From an uncultured Lachnospira sp. (lineage in GTDB: Bacteria; Bacillota; Clostridia; Lachnospirales; Lachnospiraceae), in NCBI GenBank assembly GCA_910585095.1, contig CAJUBU010000026.1, forward strand, positions 1,648 through 40,363: a stretch of 38,716 nucleotides of DNA, written 5' to 3'. Under the pieces are notes generated by a model. It worked only from the letters and a program-made list of their open reading frames with translations, was not told the origin of the DNA and did no database searches. Each line of letters starts with the position of its first letter. The first letter of the stretch is position 1. The translations under genes were made by a program, and so were the position numbers. Below, piece after piece: positions 35,712 through 38,716 of the stretch.

Positions 35712-36020
35712 ATGAATAATAATGAATATGATACCGTCATTCTCTTTTTAGACGATGGACCATGTGAATGTGCTATAGTACGAATCTTTCCTGCTGGAGA
35801 TAATGATTATGTTGCACTTCTTCCTCTTGAAGGACCCGCCTCAGAAAATGATGAGGTATATTTATATCGCTATGTCGAAACAGATACGGAACCTACTCTT
35901 GAACCGATTGATTCTGATGAAGAATATGAACTTGTCACAGAAGCCTTTGAAGAAGAACTTGATGCAATGGAATATGAAGAACTATATGGTGAAGATGACG
36001 ACTATGATTCCGATAATTGA
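35712..36020 (+). CDS. DUF1292 family protein
   Basis: 102 residues. The DUF1292 pattern is clear: YDTVILFLDDGPCECAIVRIF, then YVALLPLEG, then VYLYRYVE, and a DSDEEYELVTEAFEEE region. It ends in an acidic tail (GEDDDYDSDN). The family is common in Firmicutes and uncharacterised. ATG 35712 is chosen with TGAGG 5-6 nt upstream; an in-frame GTG at 35628 would run through the RNA element. It is convergent with the helicase gene with only 10 nt between and no terminator visible. Confidence 0.85.
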   Translation: MNNNEYDTVILFLDDGPCECAIVRIFPAGDNDYVALLPLEGPASENDEVYLYRYVETDTEPTLEPIDSDEEYELVTEAFEEELDAMEYEELYGEDDDYDSDN

Positions 36021-36030
36021 TACGCTTTTT

Positions 36031-37854
36031 TTACAATGAATCACTCAATTCTCTTATAAATCTTGACGGTTGCAAGGTTTTGTCATATCTTTTTTTAAGA
36101 TAACTGATAAAAAGCCTTTGCTTTGCCCTTGTAACCGCCACATAAAATAACCGCCGTTCTTCCTCAAGCCCTTCTTTTGTATCTGCCTTACTATAAGGTA
36201 TCATTCCCTCATTGACATCTATCAATAATACATTATCAAACTCAAGTCCTTTACAACTGTGCATAGTACATACTTGGACATAATACTTTGTATCTTGATA
36301 TATTGTATCTTTTAAAGTGTCGTTCTCATCTTTTTTATTTTTTGAAATACATTCCATCCATTCATCATACGAAAGAATTTCTTTGGAACATTCTTGTATA
36401 TAATTTAAAATATTGATAAAAGGTTTACTATCAATACCTTGTTCCTTACAATAATTTTTAATATATTCTTCGTAATTTATTCCTTTTCGGATATAGTTGA
36501 TTTTTGCATATGTCGTCATGTTTTGCATGAATTTTATATCTTGTTCTAATTGATACAGTTCTTTTAATTTATCATCATGCCCTTTTTGCTTCATATTCAT
36601 TTTTATTTTTTCAATACAAACAATATCATTCATAAAATAATCACGACTGATAGAACGATACGGTTTATTTATAATTCTTAAATAATCGCAACGTTTTCTG
36701 CTTCCATTGGCAATTTTAATATAGGTCGCTATATCTAATGTAATCCAATGCCTTGATAAATCATCTTTATAAATAGACGATTCTACTTCAATACCTTGAT
36801 ATTCAAGCATTTTTCTCACATTTTCTGCACTGCTGTTTGTTCTAGTAAGTATAACAATCTCTTTCCACTGATGGATACAGTCGACAATATATTGATTTTG
36901 TTCCTCTATATTTTTACATTCTCTGATAGATACTTTATCATGATAGGAATGAAACGCCTGCAAATCTTTATAAAAACGGTCTTGATTATGGTTAATTAAA
37001 TGGGTTGCCATCTCTACAATATATCTATTAGAACGATAATTTATATTTAAATTATATATAGAAGCTTCTGGATATATTTTTATAAAATCTTTCATAACAC
37101 TTGGCTCGGCTCCTCGAAATCCATAGATACTTTGGTCGTCATCTCCAACAATAAATATATTTTTATGAAATTCACACAATAAATAAATAATCTGCACTTG
37201 TACTGGAGCAGCATCTTGAAATTCATCAATCAAAATATAATCATACTTATGTTGCCAATGATTTAAAATATCTTTTTTATTTTTAAGAACTTCTAATGTT
37301 ATTATCATCATATCTTCAAAATCAATTTTATGTTCTTGTCTTAGCATATGCTGATATTCTTTGTAAAGACAACGAAATACATTTTCATCACAGCTAAATG
37401 AAGTATAAGCTTGAATATCTATTTTTTTTGCTTTTACTTTTGATATTTCGGATAAAATGTCTGTGACAAGACTTGTTTCATCTTGAACCGATATGGCATG
37501 AAAAGAGAGCTGATTTTTAATAAATCGCCATTGTTCCTTTTCTTTTATAATGTCATTTGCATGATAATGAAACACATCTTTTAATATCCTAAAAAAAATA
37601 GCATGAAATGTGCCAAAAACGACCTCACTTTGACTTTTATTACAAAGCTTTAAAAATCGCTCCTCCATCTGCTTTGCTGCCATTTTTGTAAATGTAATAA
37701 CAAGAATTTTTTTCTCGTCAATATGATTTTCCTTGATAAGGTTCCAAATTCTATGCGTTATAACGGTCGTTTTACCACTTCCTGGTCCTGCCAAAATCAT
37801 TGCTGCACCATCAATATGTCTGCTAGCTTTTTCTTGTACTTGGTCTAATGCCAT
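36031..37854 (-). CDS. UvrD/Rep/PcrA-family ATP-dependent DNA helicase
   Basis: 607 residues, short for UvrD (about 720). It has all SF1A motifs in order: I LAGPGSGKTTV (21-31), Ia ITFTKMAAKQM, II ILIDEFQDAAPVQ, III VGDDDQSIYGFRGAEP, IV LNINYRSNRYIVEMA, V TMHSCKGLEFDNVLL and VI EEERRLFYVAVTRAKQRL. It unwinds DNA 3' to 5' in repair or replication fork clearance. It lacks the long C-terminal tail of PcrA that binds RNA polymerase. It has its own promoter; GGAG lies about 10 nt before the ATG. I cannot tell whether it is the sole PcrA of the cell or an extra paralogue. Confidence 0.9.
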   Translation of the reverse strand: MALDQVQEKASRHIDGAAMILAGPGSGKTTVITHRIWNLIKENHIDEKKILVITFTKMAAKQMEERFLKLCNKSQSEVVFGTFHAIFFRILKDVFHYHANDIIKEKEQWRFIKNQLSFHAISVQDETSLVTDILSEISKVKAKKIDIQAYTSFSCDENVFRCLYKEYQHMLRQEHKIDFEDMMIITLEVLKNKKDILNHWQHKYDYILIDEFQDAAPVQVQIIYLLCEFHKNIFIVGDDDQSIYGFRGAEPSVMKDFIKIYPEASIYNLNINYRSNRYIVEMATHLINHNQDRFYKDLQAFHSYHDKVSIRECKNIEEQNQYIVDCIHQWKEIVILTRTNSSAENVRKMLEYQGIEVESSIYKDDLSRHWITLDIATYIKIANGSRKRCDYLRIINKPYRSISRDYFMNDIVCIEKIKMNMKQKGHDDKLKELYQLEQDIKFMQNMTTYAKINYIRKGINYEEYIKNYCKEQGIDSKPFINILNYIQECSKEILSYDEWMECISKNKKDENDTLKDTIYQDTKYYVQVCTMHSCKGLEFDNVLLIDVNEGMIPYSKADTKEGLEEERRLFYVAVTRAKQRLFISYLKKRYDKTLQPSRFIRELSDSL

Positions 37855-37883
37855 ATTAAAATCTCTCCTTTTTGTATATTAAA

Positions 37884-37912
37884 AGTATATTATATATACA
37901 TTATTTTGTCAA
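37884..37912 (-). promoter_or_regulatory. promoter of the helicase gene
   Basis: -35 TTGACA (37912-37907), 17-bp spacer, -10 TATACT (37889-37884). It predicts a leader of about 25 nt. Confidence 0.8.
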
Positions 37913-38093
37913 TATTTTTAATTTTAATAATTTATAATAAGTATATAAAATTTCTATCAATCTTTTTTAATCATTCTTACCAAAGTTAAGAACATAGCTG
38001 CTATCAAGCTTTTCAGTAAGAACTTATATCCCCACTAAAATAAGCAAATTATTTCAAATGAATAAACTATTTTTATATAAAAAAACTGCCGCA

Positions 38094-38128
38094 AATGTTA
38101 AAAACATAGCACACTGTAATTTAACATT
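38094..38128 (-). terminator. weak terminator-like hairpin after the ArsR gene
   Basis: AATGTTAAA (38094-38102) pairs with TTTAACATT (38120-38128) around a 17-nt loop. On the minus strand seven T follow after about 8 nt. The rest of 37855-38155 is AT-rich; beyond this hairpin and the helicase promoter I see nothing. Confidence 0.35.
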
Positions 38129-38155
38129 CACGACAATTTCTTTTATTTATTCAAT

Positions 38156-38518
38156 TTATACTTCCTCTATATGTTCACACCCCTGTGCAATAATGGTTCT
38201 CACATGGTCGTCTGCCAGAGAATAAAATATCGACTTTCCATCTCTTCTGCTTTTTACAAGCCGACTCTGTTTTAAAATTTTAAGCTGATGTGAAATAGCC
38301 GATTGTGTCATATTTAAAGCCTCCGCCAAATCACATACACACACCTCAACTTCAAATAGAACATACAAGATTCGTATTCTAGTTGAATCGCCAAATACCT
38401 TAAATAATTCCGCCAAGTCATATAATTCTGTTTCTTCTGGCATTTTTTCATCAACAATTTTTAATAATTCTTTATGTACATGTTTTGTTTCACAACAACC
38501 TTCTAATATTTTTTTCAA
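38156..38518 (-). CDS. ArsR/SmtB-family metal-sensing repressor (CadC/ZiaR-like)
   Basis: 120 residues from TTG 38518, with GGAGG 5 nt upstream; a TTG at 38530 would swallow that ribosome site. The winged helix has FGDSTRIRILYVL and MTQSAISHQLKIL. Metal-site residues are visible: CVCD (Cys60, Cys62) as in the alpha3 site of CadC, and Asp103-x-His105-x10-His116-xx-Glu119, the alpha5 zinc site spacing of SmtB. The N-terminal CCE-KHVH could add ligands. It should release DNA when Zn, Cd or similar metal binds. The expected efflux-pump partner is not in the window. An IS element ends about 20 bp upstream, so its native promoter is probably lost or displaced. Confidence 0.9.
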   Translation of the reverse strand: MKKILEGCCETKHVHKELLKIVDEKMPEETELYDLAELFKVFGDSTRIRILYVLFEVEVCVCDLAEALNMTQSAISHQLKILKQSRLVKSRRDGKSIFYSLADDHVRTIIAQGCEHIEEV

Positions 38519-38537
38519 AATACCCTCCAATCATTTT

Positions 38538-38716
38538 GTCAACTATCACCACCTAAAGGTAGTGGACTTGTAACTGCCCAGTCGTAGTAATCACCTCCAA
38601 CTTTTAACCTCGATAGGTATTGCTACCTAAAGTGGCGTTACATCATAAGGGTGGTTGACAACACCCTTTACAGCAAAGTTTACTCGGCTGTAACTGTACT
38701 AGGTACTTGGCTATCT
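38538..38716 (-). mobile_element. right end of an IS200/IS605-family (TnpB-type) element, cut by window edge
   Basis: Read on the minus strand towards arsR, the sequence ends with the IS605-type right end: CCACTACC, loop, GGTGGTG (about 38566-38549), then ATAGTTGAC (to 38538). The GTTGAC end and the terminal hairpin are typical of this family. Further stems upstream are TAGGTA/TACCTA (38614-38619 with 38624-38629), AAGGGTG/CACCCTT (38647-38653 with 38662-38668) and TTACAGC/GCTGTAA (38668-38674 with 38687-38693). This fits the scaffold of an omega RNA. The last codons of tnpB may be the open frame 38716-38680 (QVPSTVTAE then TAA). The element extends beyond the right edge. Confidence 0.65.

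Noticed and set aside
1..38716. CRISPR arrays, tRNA or rRNA genes
   Set aside because: No short spaced direct repeats, cloverleaf or rRNA-like stretches seen on either strand.

Overview
The window looks like a piece of chromosome from a low-GC Gram-positive anaerobe of the Clostridia, most likely Lachnospiraceae. I infer this from the strong AT bias, GGAGG-type ribosome sites, a leucine T-box leader, a dockerin/DUF362 protein, a DUF1292 protein, and the style of the surface protein and Pst proteins. I cannot name the species.

Layout. 1-4662 (-): large secreted surface protein, cut by the left edge, with 139-residue tandem repeats. 5017-11530 (+): complete phosphate operon pstS-pstC-pstA-pstB-phoU-phoB-phoR. 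Its PstS is circularly permuted, and a structured RNA element sits just before pstB. 11864-14705 (+): iron-type alcohol dehydrogenase, then a dockerin-DUF362 gene broken by a frameshifting deletion. A 108-bp inverted-repeat (MITE-like) element separates these from the convergent defence island. 14834-22518 (-): type I restriction-modification operon hsdM-hsdS-fic-hsdR. 22763-25354 (-): two small unknown genes and a dead type II restriction-modification pair; the methyltransferase lost its catalytic motif IV region and the endonuclease has an in-frame stop. 25587-27967 (-): housekeeping genes rlmH, a small acidic protein, a HAD phosphatase and maf. 28053-30233 (-): leuA with a leucine T-box leader and a strong promoter. 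30326-31351 (-): membrane-anchored C39-like peptidase. 31471-35377 (-): Lrp regulator, MoxR ATPase, DUF58 protein and membrane protein operon. 35712-36020 (+): DUF1292 gene with a second copy of the pstB-type RNA element. 36031-37854 (-): UvrD-like helicase. 38156-38518 (-): SmtB/CadC-type metal repressor. The right edge is the right end of an IS200/IS605 (TnpB-type) element inserted a few bases upstream of that repressor.

The most interesting signal is an RNA element of about 95 nt found twice (7705-7798 and 35608-35705). It sits directly before the ribosome site of two unrelated genes, pstB and the DUF1292 gene. Both copies fold into the same H-type pseudoknot with an extra hairpin in the loop, and several pairs change in a compensatory way. 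A third gene (fic) carries only the 3' half. I do not recognise it as a named riboswitch class. Other points of note are the circularly permuted PstS, the decayed type II system, a Fic protein with Gln at the usual acidic active-site position, phased operator-like repeats upstream of the surface protein gene, and a TnpB-type element whose natural guide would be the start region of arsR.

All calls come from reading the sequence; no database search was run.
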